Source of the DNA: Chryseobacterium glaciei
GTDB lineage: Bacteria > Bacteroidota > Bacteroidia > Flavobacteriales > Weeksellaceae
Direction of reading: 5' to 3'
Length of the DNA stretch: 64,000 nt
Assembly: GCF_001648155.1 (NCBI RefSeq)
Contig: NZ_CP015199.1
Location: 4,721,001 to 4,785,000, forward strand
The notes under the pieces were generated by a model. It had not been told where the DNA came from. It saw only the letters and a program-made list of their open reading frames with translations, and did no database searches. A program made the position numbers and the translations under genes. This document shows positions 27,701 to 35,303 of the stretch, one piece after another; within the stretch, counting starts at the first letter, position 1, and each line of letters begins with the position of its first letter.

Positions 27701-29527
27701 CCCTTGAAATCCCTGTGGAAATACTTTTTCATCAGAACTTTGTATGCCCTGGCAGATGAGATGTAAAAACAATGGATTAGAATACTCTGGATTCATCAGA
27801 GGGAAATTAGGTTGCTGAATTTCATAATATTCACAAAATAGCTTCACCGCCTCGTATTCATTTCCTCTAAAACCCTGGTGTTCTATAGTTGTTATGTTGC
27901 CATCAGCTTTAACGCTTTCTGGTATTAGTTTTTTCCAGTAAGTTGTTCTGATCGAAAGTACAAGACCCATCGCTGGATATGTGCTGCAATCGTGAATAAA
28001 TCCTGCAAGACCATCATGCCAAAGTGTTTTGCCAGCACCTTCATTTATAGCATCCACCATTAGCAGGACACGCGTTCCCGCTTGTTCGCCAATACTGTTG
28101 AGCGTCGAAAGAAGCTCTTGCTGGGTGCAAGTAAGGCCAAGCTGATGCAAGATGTTTTCCCATAAAGATTTTCCTTCTGCAAAAAGTTGTCCCAATAGAA
28201 GTATTGTGGGAAACCCCTTTCCGTTTCTTTTTTCAAGTATATCACCAAGTAAATGCGACTTTCCGGCACCGGCATCTCCTTTTATTAATAGAACGGGAGA
28301 ATTTGACAATGAAATATGACTGCTATAGAGTTCTTCCTTAAAATTAGATAAATTACGTATCATATTGCCCAAATGCGAGATTTCGCTGGAAAAGGCTTCA
28401 CGAGTTTCATTTCTCTTCCTCTCTTCTCCCTCCACCAATTGATATCTTTTTTCATATAATTCGCTTTGCTTTCGCTCAGCAATTTCCTCAAAGCAATTGA
28501 CCCTATTAACTATATCATCTACAATGATAGGATCATTTCCACGCCAAGAAATCGCTTCATACCATAACTTTATTGCATGGTTGAGCTCATCATAACTTGC
28601 TTTAATGGCTTCAATTTCTGCTTCTCCTGATCCGTACACTGGTGCAGACAATTGTTTATCCACTATCCTGGTTATTAATTGCCTAAAAGAATCGTCTTTC
28701 GACAAAGCGTTAAAATAACCTGCGATAGGTAGCTGAAAATTAAGTTTTGCATTGAACCTTGGTCCAAGCTCAATCAGTGATCTTATCGCATTGCTATTGA
28801 AGAATTCCGAAGATATCCCATGCGAGCCAAAAAAAGTATACGAGAATGAGGGCAGATAATTTGCATTCAATAGTTTTACAAATTTTGTTAATGGTTGGCA
28901 GTACATAATCTTGCCTGCATCCAAAAATCTAGTAAAAATCCCATATAGGTATATCTCATGATGATCGTACAAAAATACACCGGCTCCTGAGAACCCATCG
29001 ACCCTGTATTGACTACTGAATTCATCACTAAAATCCTGATTAATGTGCAGTTGAAACTGCCCGTTCTCAGGTAATTGTTGTGACCAGCTTGGATTAATAG
29101 CAATAATTTCTTTACCATCCGTTGCACTTGGGAATCCCTTTGCGACAAAATTAGAATGGTGGCTTCTATCAATAACCATATTCACGACGGGTAGCTCTCC
29201 CGAAATTGCCTCAACATCACTTTGCTTTAGGAGCAAAATAGCAACGTCATTATCAATATCTGCCCATACTAAATTATGATTGATTTTATGCTCCAAGGTT
29301 TCGTACATATCCTTACCTGGATTGTAAAACTGTAGTCCAATCACTTCGAAAGGTCTTTGAAAAGAATCTGTATCTTCAAAAAGACAGTGTGCCGCGGTCA
29401 ATACATAAATGCGATTTTGCAACGACGGATGCCAGTATATTATGCCTGATCCGGATGTCTGCTCTGAAGTCAAATTAATCAGGCGTACAGAAAGCTTGGT
29501 TAATAACTGATCATTTTCTTGATCCAT
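24797..29527 (-). CDS. Trypsin-STAND NTPase fusion, Avs1-like defence sensor
   Basis: A 1576-aa protein. Residues 1-220 are a trypsin-like protease with the full triad: H47 (VLTAAHC), D94 (NDVAILLL) and S180 (GFSGAG). Residues 410-800 are a STAND/NACHT-type NTPase: Walker A GDAGAGKS (418-425), Walker B VLLMVDAINE (487-496). The remaining 750 residues, helical and charged, are the likely sensor arm that binds a phage product. The design fits AVAST systems, in which STAND proteins recognise viral proteins and switch on an attached effector; here the protease is the attached one, and the MBL protein follows. It is much longer than usual single-domain STANDs. Flanked by degenerate repeats, as if acquired. 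Confidence 0.88.
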   Translation of the reverse strand: MDQENDQLLTKLSVRLINLTSEQTSGSGIIYWHPSLQNRIYVLTAAHCLFEDTDSFQRPFEVIGLQFYNPGKDMYETLEHKINHNLVWADIDNDVAILLLKQSDVEAISGELPVVNMVIDRSHHSNFVAKGFPSATDGKEIIAINPSWSQQLPENGQFQLHINQDFSDEFSSQYRVDGFSGAGVFLYDHHEIYLYGIFTRFLDAGKIMYCQPLTKFVKLLNANYLPSFSYTFFGSHGISSEFFNSNAIRSLIELGPRFNAKLNFQLPIAGYFNALSKDDSFRQLITRIVDKQLSAPVYGSGEAEIEAIKASYDELNHAIKLWYEAISWRGNDPIIVDDIVNRVNCFEEIAERKQSELYEKRYQLVEGEERKRNETREAFSSEISHLGNMIRNLSNFKEELYSSHISLSNSPVLLIKGDAGAGKSHLLGDILEKRNGKGFPTILLLGQLFAEGKSLWENILHQLGLTCTQQELLSTLNSIGEQAGTRVLLMVDAINEGAGKTLWHDGLAGFIHDCSTYPAMGLVLSIRTTYWKKLIPESVKADGNITTIEHQGFRGNEYEAVKLFCEYYEIQQPNFPLMNPEYSNPLFLHLICQGIQSSDEKVFPQGFQGITKVFNFYLKAVQERLIKKRDEYDYVPNLVRNALNSFAKACFTKERRLMSLADAVELFNAEFPRYPNLLGDLIEESVLVRSLPTRFRWNESAVDDEVLYFAYERFGDFYMAGDLIEGIPNRTEALEIFKKEASLGKLINNSGYYNSGILEALTVLLPEKFDLEIFEVFEWVFAEKENFRYSCDSISIWYLNSLKWRSPETIDGDKFNAWVETDEQFQISDNEYFNFLYEMCAVADHPFNSDRLTEILMIHTMAERDAFLQEYFHYYNGTDDSGVAMPVNRLIDWAWRPNISRETTHTAARLVSQALCWILGTTDNRLRDQTTKAMVNLLKDQIPALIEVFSKFINIADKYIAERLCAVAYGCALHAKKADDLKMLAQTVYDSVFKDGNPPEHLLLRDYCRHVVEFALSKEITLDLAGSNFRPPYNAALPEQYPTIEEVKKYEEGEDEKGSKSQGARANGKIIHSILAWDFGRYTIDSAIRDFECIEFGFEKEIEHFRKELPRGGKTLFLRLKKMFRLYSIPVERRKRFRFKDEDQLNWYWSEVDELWAKFEGDLLVKLDEQQKIFYQEKLLPYWKLQIKDKNDKDLNIDKAKIKIWIAKRVFDLGYDGEIHGHFDNSKDSYRRSEEAKNERIGKKYQWIAFYEVLGILADNYKIREKYSSDKKTYIYDGPWQLTYRNIDPSFITKRDREKYNEDDFGLIQEDVEWFFPERYIHWNNLQDDWAETTADLPNPLDCIQMTDPKGVEWLYLFSSYTWKAPKNVGESGFGAGRKEIWFMFQGFLVPNSKYNKTLTWLKSKEFSGRWLPEANDVSNLLARECYWSPLSKEFEKEREKWEILDGSELKVMLPTAEAIGSLDKDNSGAHFGYQVPNKKIFEYLGLKYADLDGEFIDDNGEILFSNMSPLGSMIRKDSLQKFLDENNLRIIWTLLGEKNSFYDRDGLEDIRKSLSAVFTMENNSLQGATIKVTDW

Positions 29528-30135
29528 ATATAATGAGGGCTTTAATTTAAATTATAACAATAAAGATAATAAGTTTTGAAATGTAGAACCGAACCGACTC
29601 TAGTTTTTATCTTAACACTACGTGCAGGATCTTATTTTGACAGTGTTTATCAGTATTCAAACTACTGGGGGTGTCGCTAAAAATGTCCACTGGTTTTCAT
29701 CCATCGTATCCATCTTTTTTCGGTGTCTTGAGACAACGTTTTTCTTTAGCTTTAGCCATATTATTTGAGCTTTATTAATTAACAAATTTCATCATTTATC
29801 AAGTTCCGTTTTACTTCTCCATTAAGCGTTAAAAATTGAGAGTAATATCCCGCTTGGATATATCTTAATTTGCTGTAAAACTTGTCATTTCACCAGTTGA
29901 TATTGAGTAAGCATAAATTAATTTTTTATAATCATCTTTGATGAAATAATAATTAGATGTTTATATATAAAAAATTTACACTAATCATTTTCTGTTAGTA
30001 TTGGGGTGTCTGAATCGCTCTGAGAACAATATTAAACCTGGGCTTTGAAGTAGCAGTAGATTTGGCATCCTTTTTTGCAGCGGTAACCAGCATCAATTGT
30101 GCGATCCTCTATAACAATTTCACGATTTTCCTTTC
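29528..30135. other. Intergenic region upstream of the AVAST-like operon
   Basis: About 600 bp. It holds the operon promoter somewhere near 29540-29640, an IS-end-like repeat at 29667-29685 and otherwise no gene I can support. Confidence 0.5.
29667..29685 (+). repeat. Degenerate direct repeat, right of the AVAST-like operon
   Basis: GGGGGTGTCGCTAAAAATG, the partner of 23241-23265 in the same orientation about 6.4 kb away. A TGTCCACT follows, as at the tips of some transposons. Probably the remains of an insertion sequence. Confidence 0.4.
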
Positions 30136-30297
30136 TTAGTATATCAACACAAGCAATATCGCCATACCGAATCCAACATCGCTTGGATTTTCTTTCATCT
30201 TATTTTCTTTAAACGCTATCACTGAATATAGATACCATGCCAGCAATGGGACAGCAACAATCACCATGCGTAATATTAAGTGCCTGATAATATTCAT
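30136..30297 (-). CDS. Small two-helix membrane protein, perhaps truncated
   Basis: A 53-aa frame starting ATG 30297: MNIIRHLILRMVIVAVPLLA, then a polar stretch and a second hydrophobic end (GMAILLVLIY) cut short by a stop. After the stop, a second frame reads on coherently (DILRKENREIVIEDRTIDAG), so a frameshift may have split a gene. Function unknown. Confidence 0.35.
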   Translation of the reverse strand: MNIIRHLILRMVIVAVPLLAWYLYSVIAFKENKMKENPSDVGFGMAILLVLIY

Positions 30298-30380
30298 ATA
30301 GCTAGTGAATGCAAAAATTAAATAATAATCCCTTGTAAGGCAAACTGAACCTTTAAAATCTGGACCTGCAAGAAATTAAA

Positions 30381-30746
30381 CTATTTCGTGTTATTTACCG
30401 ATAATATTTGCCAGGTATTAAGCTCATAAAGAAGAGCAGCGTCGCCATCATTATTCCACACACTATTGCCTAAGTTCCAAAAATACGTGTACTCTGTGTT
30501 TCCATTTCCTAATTCTTTTTTGATAGTATTTCCGATTTTCGTGTGAAGCACCACCTTATCACCCTTCTTTACAGGCTGGTTTAGAAACTCATATACATGA
30601 ACCCATTTATTGGAAATCCTACCGTTAGTGAAAGTTGTGTCACGGATGATATAATATTCAAGATTTGCATCTTCTACAACATCTATTAATACCTTTTCAG
30701 AATTGTGCGTGCCTCTATCGACAATTTGCGTCAATTGTAGTTTCAT
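30381..30746 (-). CDS. Lamin-tail-like domain protein
   Basis: A 121-aa protein starting MKLQLTQIVDRGT; the longer frame from 30833 has only a hydrophobic junk-like leader. It consists of one beta-rich domain with KWVHVYEFLNQPVKKGDKVV and ending FWNLGNSVWNNDGDAALLYE, a signature close to the lamin-tail domain (W-N-N-D-G-D-x-A-x-L-Y-x). No signal peptide is apparent. Bacterial LTD proteins are often attached to nucleases or cell-surface proteins; this one is alone and likely cytosolic. Function unknown. Confidence 0.6.
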   Translation of the reverse strand: MKLQLTQIVDRGTHNSEKVLIDVVEDANLEYYIIRDTTFTNGRISNKWVHVYEFLNQPVKKGDKVVLHTKIGNTIKKELGNGNTEYTYFWNLGNSVWNNDGDAALLYELNTWQILSVNNTK

Positions 30747-31315
30747 AGTTAAGAGCGTTTTAGTTTTTCTAAAAATAATGTTTTTTACAATACCGACCTC
30801 TACAAAAATTAATAAAATGCAATTAAATATCATTTTTAGACCTTCCCAATTCGCAAAAAAACATATAAAACCCTTTAGAATTCAGTACTCAAGGATGTAC
30901 TGATTCCGACCACATTTTTGACCATTTCCTTAATGTTCATTTTCATTGCTTCCCCTTAATTTTTTTTAATAGAAAGAACGGATATGCTGTTTTTGTTCCA
31001 TTTCAAGAGCAAAGGTATATCCGTGTTCTTAACGCAGGTGAAAGTTGACTCCTAAAGGATTTGGCAAAAAATCTCCACCCATGCGGGTCGTATTTATTTC
31101 CCAAAAACTTGCACCTCCTAAACACTAACCTGTTTTGCTCGTGAAACGAAACAAAGCATACTCTGGCTCTTTAGACGAATAAAAAAAATGTCAGAAATGA
31201 AAAATACAAACATTGGAAATGGTAACAGAGTGAAACGAAACAGCACCTCCTCTCATTACCGAATAAATCAGAAAAAAAATCAACTCGAAATTCAAAAAAC
31301 CAAAATACAGAAATC
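30747..31315. promoter_or_regulatory. Leader region of the PRTRC module
   Basis: About 570 bp without a gene. It contains an inverted repeat ACGGATAT (30978-30985) with ATATCCGT (31017-31024) and two direct copies of GTGAAACGAAACA (31141-31153 and 31230-31242), each followed 30-35 bp later by CGAATAA. The repeats precede the ssb gene and may be promoter or binding sites for a module regulator. Confidence 0.45.
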
Positions 31316-31708
31316 ATGAACATTATCGGAAGACTGACACAGGATGCGCAGGTACGCACAGTGTCAAATGACAAACAGGTAGTTAACTTTTCAGTGGCTA
31401 CAAACGACAGCTACAAAAACAAGCAGGGCGAACGCGTAGAGCAAACGACTTACTTCGACTGCGCATACTGGCTAAGTGCCAAAGTTGCAAAATTCCTTTC
31501 CAAAGGCACATTGGTGGAGCTTTCGGGCAGGGTATCGGTAAGGTCGTGGTTAGGAAAAGATGGCGAAGCACACGCAGGGCTCAATTTTCATACCTCGAAT
31601 ATAAAATTCTATGGAGGTGGCAAGGATTCAAAACCCGCCGATGCTTCCCCAAAGGCAAAAGACGGCAAGGCTACAAACAAAGGTGAGGATGATGACCTAC
31701 CGTTCTAA
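31316..31708 (+). CDS. ssb: Single-stranded DNA-binding protein
   Basis: A 130-aa SSB: one OB fold (MNIIGRLTQDAQVRTVSNDK through the FYGGG strand) and the acidic tail ending DDDLPF that recruits partners. It differs in context from a housekeeping ssb, heading a mobile-element module with DUF932 and PRTRC genes, so it is the element's own copy. It protects single strands during transfer or replication. Confidence 0.93.
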   Translation: MNIIGRLTQDAQVRTVSNDKQVVNFSVATNDSYKNKQGERVEQTTYFDCAYWLSAKVAKFLSKGTLVELSGRVSVRSWLGKDGEAHAGLNFHTSNIKFYGGGKDSKPADASPKAKDGKATNKGEDDDLPF

Positions 31709-31753
31709 CGGGCACTAAATCAATTCAACAATAATCATTTAAAATATTACATT

Positions 31754-32827
31754 ATGGCACACAATTTAAATTTCAACGACCATACTGGAAAGTATTCATT
31801 TTTTAGTGTTAAAGAAAAAGCATGGCACGGGCTTGGGCAGATTGTCGAAGATTATCCCACAAGTGAAGAGGCCATCAAACACGCAGGGCTAGACTACGAA
31901 GTCATCAAAGCACCCCTTTTCACACAGGGCAGGGCAATGAGCATTGGAAACGAGGGTGAAATTATTGAACCTGATAATATCCTTCTTCCAAATAATTTTG
32001 CAACTCTCCGCACCGACACTAACACCGCATTGGGGGTAGTGGGCAAAGATTATCATATCGTGCAGAACAGTGAAGCATTTTCTTTCTTTGATGCCATTGT
32101 AGGCGGTGGTGACGGGATTCTCTACGAGACAGCAGGAGCATTGGGCAATGGGGAACGTATTTTTATAACCGCCAAACTGCCCGACTATATCCGCGTTGGC
32201 AACGGGGATGACGTGACCGAGAAATATATCTTTTTAACCACCTCTCATGATGGTAGCGGAAGTATCACAGCCGCATTTACCCCTATCAGAATCGTCTGTC
32301 AGAATACCCTTAATGCTTCCCTGCGCAGTATGTCAAATGTCGTGCGTATCAAACATACCGCAGGGGCAAAACAACGGTTGGAAGATGCTCACAAAGTAAT
32401 GGGACTTGCCAATAGAATCAGTATCGAGTTAGAGGGAATTTTTAACCAATGGGCAAAAGTCCGTGTCAACGACAAGGAAGTAAAACGCCTTATCCAACTC
32501 GCATTATGTCCCAACAAAGAAACATTGGAGCATCTGCAAAAGGGAAATGAAGACGAAATCTCCACGGTTTTCAAAAACACCGTCGAAGATGCCTTCGCCT
32601 ACGCTATGCTGTCCGACACCCAGCAAATGGAAACCACAAAAGGAACTTTGTTTGGAGCCTACAATGCCGTGACAGGCTACTATCAGAATGTACGCAGTTA
32701 TAAGGACAGCGAAGCCAAAGTACAATCCATTGTCATGGGCGGTACAGCGCAGGGAAAAGCACAAAAAGCATTTGAGCTGTGTACAGCTTTTGCAGTCGAT
32801 GGTGCAGAAATATTCTGTCTTAATTAA
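31754..32827 (+). CDS. DUF932 plasmid/phage-type protein
   Basis: A 357-aa protein with the DUF932 pattern: AWHGLGQIVEDYPTSEEA at the N-terminus, later LPDYIRVGNGDDVTEKY, TTSHDGSGSITAAFTPIRIV, then CQNTLNASL and KHTAGAKQRL. These proteins are common on plasmids, phages and conjugative elements. Biochemical role unknown; a link with DNA transfer or replication is inferred from company. It lies 45 bp after ssb. Confidence 0.88.
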   Translation: MAHNLNFNDHTGKYSFFSVKEKAWHGLGQIVEDYPTSEEAIKHAGLDYEVIKAPLFTQGRAMSIGNEGEIIEPDNILLPNNFATLRTDTNTALGVVGKDYHIVQNSEAFSFFDAIVGGGDGILYETAGALGNGERIFITAKLPDYIRVGNGDDVTEKYIFLTTSHDGSGSITAAFTPIRIVCQNTLNASLRSMSNVVRIKHTAGAKQRLEDAHKVMGLANRISIELEGIFNQWAKVRVNDKEVKRLIQLALCPNKETLEHLQKGNEDEISTVFKNTVEDAFAYAMLSDTQQMETTKGTLFGAYNAVTGYYQNVRSYKDSEAKVQSIVMGGTAQGKAQKAFELCTAFAVDGAEIFCLN

Positions 32828-32875
32828 GTAACAACGGGCTACCGCTAAGGTGGTAGCCTTTTAAAAATAATCATT

Positions 32876-33124
32876 ATGACCACTGAACAATTGAAAGAAC
32901 AGTTTCTAGGACTTTTGACCATTAATCCGCCAAATTCCGAAATCGGGCTATTGTTCAATAGGGCGGTTGAAAGCGGGGTTTTGGATTATGAAAATGAGGA
33001 GGAAGAAAGTTACAGGACAGCCAAGATTATATATCATGCTATCCTGTGTGAAATGGCTCAACATTGGAAACCCTTAGATCCTATAAATCGGTCTGATGCT
33101 GAAAAACTTAAACGCTACCTCTAA
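32876..33124 (+). CDS. Small mobile-element protein, unknown
   Basis: An 82-aa acidic helical protein (MTTEQLKEQFLGLLTINPPN...). No motif is recognised. It is 48 bp after DUF932 and part of a tightly spaced module running to the ThiF gene. Confidence 0.65.
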   Translation: MTTEQLKEQFLGLLTINPPNSEIGLLFNRAVESGVLDYENEEEESYRTAKIIYHAILCEMAQHWKPLDPINRSDAEKLKRYL

Positions 33125-33140
33125 CCTAAAAAACAAAAAA

Positions 33141-33563
33141 ATGAAACCTCTAGAAAGAATGAACAACGTTGAAAAAGGAAAATTCTTTGCTGACTTATTG
33201 CCCGAAGAATTACCCAACATAACCGGATTTATTGAGCAGGAAATACAACGTTTTCTAAGCGATGAACAGCCAATCAGAAACAGTTGGACAGGTACTCTAA
33301 TAACAGCCGATTTTTGGTACAGTCTTGTGCAGGATGTCGAAAAGGCTATAAAACAATACGGTAGCAGACTGCACAAAAACCACCGATGGTTTGCCGACCA
33401 GTTATTTGATAGTTACAATGCGCTATTCACCATTCATTGCCTTGTAGAATATGCAACAACAGCAGAGTGTAATCACAAGCTTAAACAGGGAATACATTTC
33501 CTTTTCAGTGAAGCAAAGCTAAATTCAGACAACCACAAATTAAATCAACAGGCATGCAAATAA
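33141..33563 (+). CDS. Mobile-element protein, unknown
   Basis: A 140-aa protein starting MKPLERMNNVEKGKFF; the longer frame from 33096 would overlap the upstream gene. It is soluble and helical, with an aromatic segment HRWFADQLFDSYNALFTIHC. The stop overlaps the next start by 10 bp. Function unknown. Confidence 0.65.
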   Translation: MKPLERMNNVEKGKFFADLLPEELPNITGFIEQEIQRFLSDEQPIRNSWTGTLITADFWYSLVQDVEKAIKQYGSRLHKNHRWFADQLFDSYNALFTIHCLVEYATTAECNHKLKQGIHFLFSEAKLNSDNHKLNQQACK

Positions 33564-33739
33564 CAGATTTGAACGGCTTCGAAATCGAGGTCACAGACCT
33601 TAAAGAAGCCATTAAACAGGCAAAGAACTTAAAAGATTTACACCATAACCCACCCGTCCCAAGTGATAAAGAGCGACAGCAATATTGGAAAGATTTATAC
33701 GAAAAGTTAGTAACGCTAAAATCAAAAATACGGGCATGA
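33554..33739 (+). CDS. Small mobile-element protein, unknown
   Basis: A 61-aa charged protein starting MQITDLNGFEIEVTDLKEAI; it overlaps the upstream gene by 10 bp and the downstream gene by 4 bp (ATGA). No motif is recognised; the tight coupling supports it as real. Confidence 0.6.
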   Translation: MQITDLNGFEIEVTDLKEAIKQAKNLKDLHHNPPVPSDKERQQYWKDLYEKLVTLKSKIRA

Positions 33740-33951
33740 GCAAATTAGCAGACAAAACAGAATACAGGGCACTATCCATCATTGCCCGAATGGTCAAAGA
33801 CTTTGAAAGACTTCATTTTTTGAACATGACCAAAAATGATGACACGGATTCCTGTAAGGCTAGAAATCTTTTGGAGGGCATTATCCAATCGAACGGATAT
33901 AAGGTCAATTATAATGGTAACAACAAGAAACCATTATTAAAAAATCAATAA
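33736..33951 (+). CDS. Small mobile-element protein, unknown
   Basis: A 71-aa protein starting MSKLADKTEYRALSIIARMV, taken from ATG 33736 because of the ATGA overlap with the preceding gene. Helical, with no known motif. Confidence 0.6.
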   Translation: MSKLADKTEYRALSIIARMVKDFERLHFLNMTKNDDTDSCKARNLLEGIIQSNGYKVNYNGNNKKPLLKNQ

Positions 33952-33953
33952 AA

Positions 33954-34352
33954 ATGAATTCGAACACCCTAAAACTTACTGAAATGGAAAACGAAAAAAA
34001 TAACGCATTTGCAAACTGGCTTTTTAATGAATATGTAAAAGCCCACCGAAAAGCCGACAAATGTACTTCAAGACATTTTTGGAGCGTACTGGCAAAATAT
34101 GCAAAAATTGGCTTTCCCAAAGCAGACCAAAAGGAAGAAAAGCAATACGCTGAAAAGCTCAATAGAATAGTAAAAAATGCTTTTCCAGATTGGAATACCC
34201 ATCTCCTTATCCTCCGAGGAGAAGAAGGGAGAGCAGAATATGCCGAAAATATGGCAAGCTACGAAAAACGCCTCCGTGCAATCGGACATGACGAAGAAGA
34301 AATTCAGCAGATGATTAACAAAAAAATAAAATTTAACTATGGAATCGACTAA
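33954..34352 (+). CDS. Mobile-element protein, unknown
   Basis: A 132-aa protein with Lys/Glu-rich helices (ADQKEEKQYAEKLNRIVKNA, YEKRLRAIGHDEEEIQQMI). A start at ATG 33984 (MENEKNNAFANW) is equally possible. It overlaps the PRTRC E gene by 14 bp. Function unknown. Confidence 0.6.
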   Translation: MNSNTLKLTEMENEKNNAFANWLFNEYVKAHRKADKCTSRHFWSVLAKYAKIGFPKADQKEEKQYAEKLNRIVKNAFPDWNTHLLILRGEEGRAEYAENMASYEKRLRAIGHDEEEIQQMINKKIKFNYGID

Positions 34353-34860
34353 TTTTTTCAATCAGATAGCCCAAATGAATATCACAGGTGATTTACAAAT
34401 CACCATCAAACAGGGCGCAGAAAGCAATTGGATAGTATCGGTATTGCTTCAAAACGAAAGCTGTGGCGACAATGCCAAGCACATAATTGTTCCCTGTACA
34501 CTAAGGGGAACAGCACAGGAATTGGACGAGGATTTTTTTGGAACCATTACCTCACCACTCGAAACCGCTTCGGGACTAATAGTCAACATGGAATCCTTTA
34601 TGAAACAAATGGAAGAAGCCAAAAAACACTCAGCTATGGAAAAGGAAAAAACCGATAAGGAGAAAAAAGAAAAAGAGGGAAAAGATAAAAAATTTCAGGA
34701 AGCTATGTCAAAATCAACTGACCTTGAAAAAGAAAAGAAATACAAGGAAGCGTGGACGGCACTGCCAAAAATCACAGACTTTCCTCAGCACAACGAAGCC
34801 ATCCGCAAAAGAATGTCGGAACTCGAAAAATTTCTTGCCCCAAGCTTATTTGGGGAGTAA
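34339..34860 (+). CDS. PRTRC system protein E
   Basis: A 173-aa protein with NFFNQIAQMNITGDLQITIK at the start, the PRTRC-E landmark of a conserved beta-rich N-terminal domain (IIVPCTLRGTAQELDEDFFG), and a long Lys/Glu coiled stretch from about residue 90 to 150. PRTRC stands for ParB-related, ThiF-related cassette. E sits directly before C, as usual in these cassettes. Its exact role is not known. Confidence 0.8.
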   Translation: MESTNFFNQIAQMNITGDLQITIKQGAESNWIVSVLLQNESCGDNAKHIIVPCTLRGTAQELDEDFFGTITSPLETASGLIVNMESFMKQMEEAKKHSAMEKEKTDKEKKEKEGKDKKFQEAMSKSTDLEKEKKYKEAWTALPKITDFPQHNEAIRKRMSELEKFLAPSLFGE

Positions 34861-34890
34861 AACAATTACTTAACTCAAAAACCTATTATT

Positions 34891-35109
34891 ATGTTACTAG
34901 CCACACAACTCGACAGAGTATTTGTATTCAAAGAAAAAGAACAGGAAATTACCCTGAACGACCCTGAACCAAAATGGAGCGTTGAAAGTGTTTTGAATTT
35001 CTATGCCAACACCTACCCCATTTTAACTACTGCTAAAATATCAGCACCTAAAATTAAGGATGATAAAGTGCAATATCAGTTTGAAAGCGTGATTGGCACT
35101 AAAGGTTAA
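34891..35109 (+). CDS. PRTRC system protein C, ubiquitin-like
   Basis: A 72-aa protein with the make-up of a beta-grasp domain (strand RVFVFKEKEQEITLND, helix WSVESVLNFYANTYP, strand TTAKISAPKIKDDKVQYQFE) and a C-terminus ...GTKG ending in glycine. PRTRC C belongs to a family grouped with prokaryotic ubiquitin-like proteins. The terminal Gly would be the group activated by the ThiF protein and passed to the B protein. Conjugation is inferred, not shown. Confidence 0.8.
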   Translation: MLLATQLDRVFVFKEKEQEITLNDPEPKWSVESVLNFYANTYPILTTAKISAPKIKDDKVQYQFESVIGTKG

Positions 35110-35126
35110 AATTAAAAAAATGAACC

Positions 35127-35303
35127 ATGCAACAACCTATCATATCGGGAACAATAAAAACACCCGAAGAAAAACGGCAACAGCAGTTGAACAGGCAACT
35201 CTGCGAGTTTTCAAAATGGATGGAACGGACAAGGGATGCGCAGGAAATCCGAAAAGACAAACGCCAATCTGTACCGATAGCCATGCTTCCAATGGTTTTT
35301 TAA
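35127..35303 (+). CDS. 58-aa protein preceding a frameshift-like site
   Basis: Starts MQQPIISGTIKTPEEKRQQQ and has a protein-like make-up (helical, Arg/Gln-rich) in a frame different from the longer ORF running over it, whose residues here look like out-of-frame noise. It ends VPIAMLPMVF followed by TAA inside TTTTTTA. Either it is a separate small protein or the N-terminal part of the next gene joined by a -1 frameshift. Confidence 0.65.
   Translation: MQQPIISGTIKTPEEKRQQQLNRQLCEFSKWMERTRDAQEIRKDKRQSVPIAMLPMVF

Noticed and set aside
35093..35299. N-terminal 69 codons of the long ORF over the PRTRC F-like gene
   Set aside because: Composition is noise-like and the alternative frame at 35127-35303 reads as a better protein.
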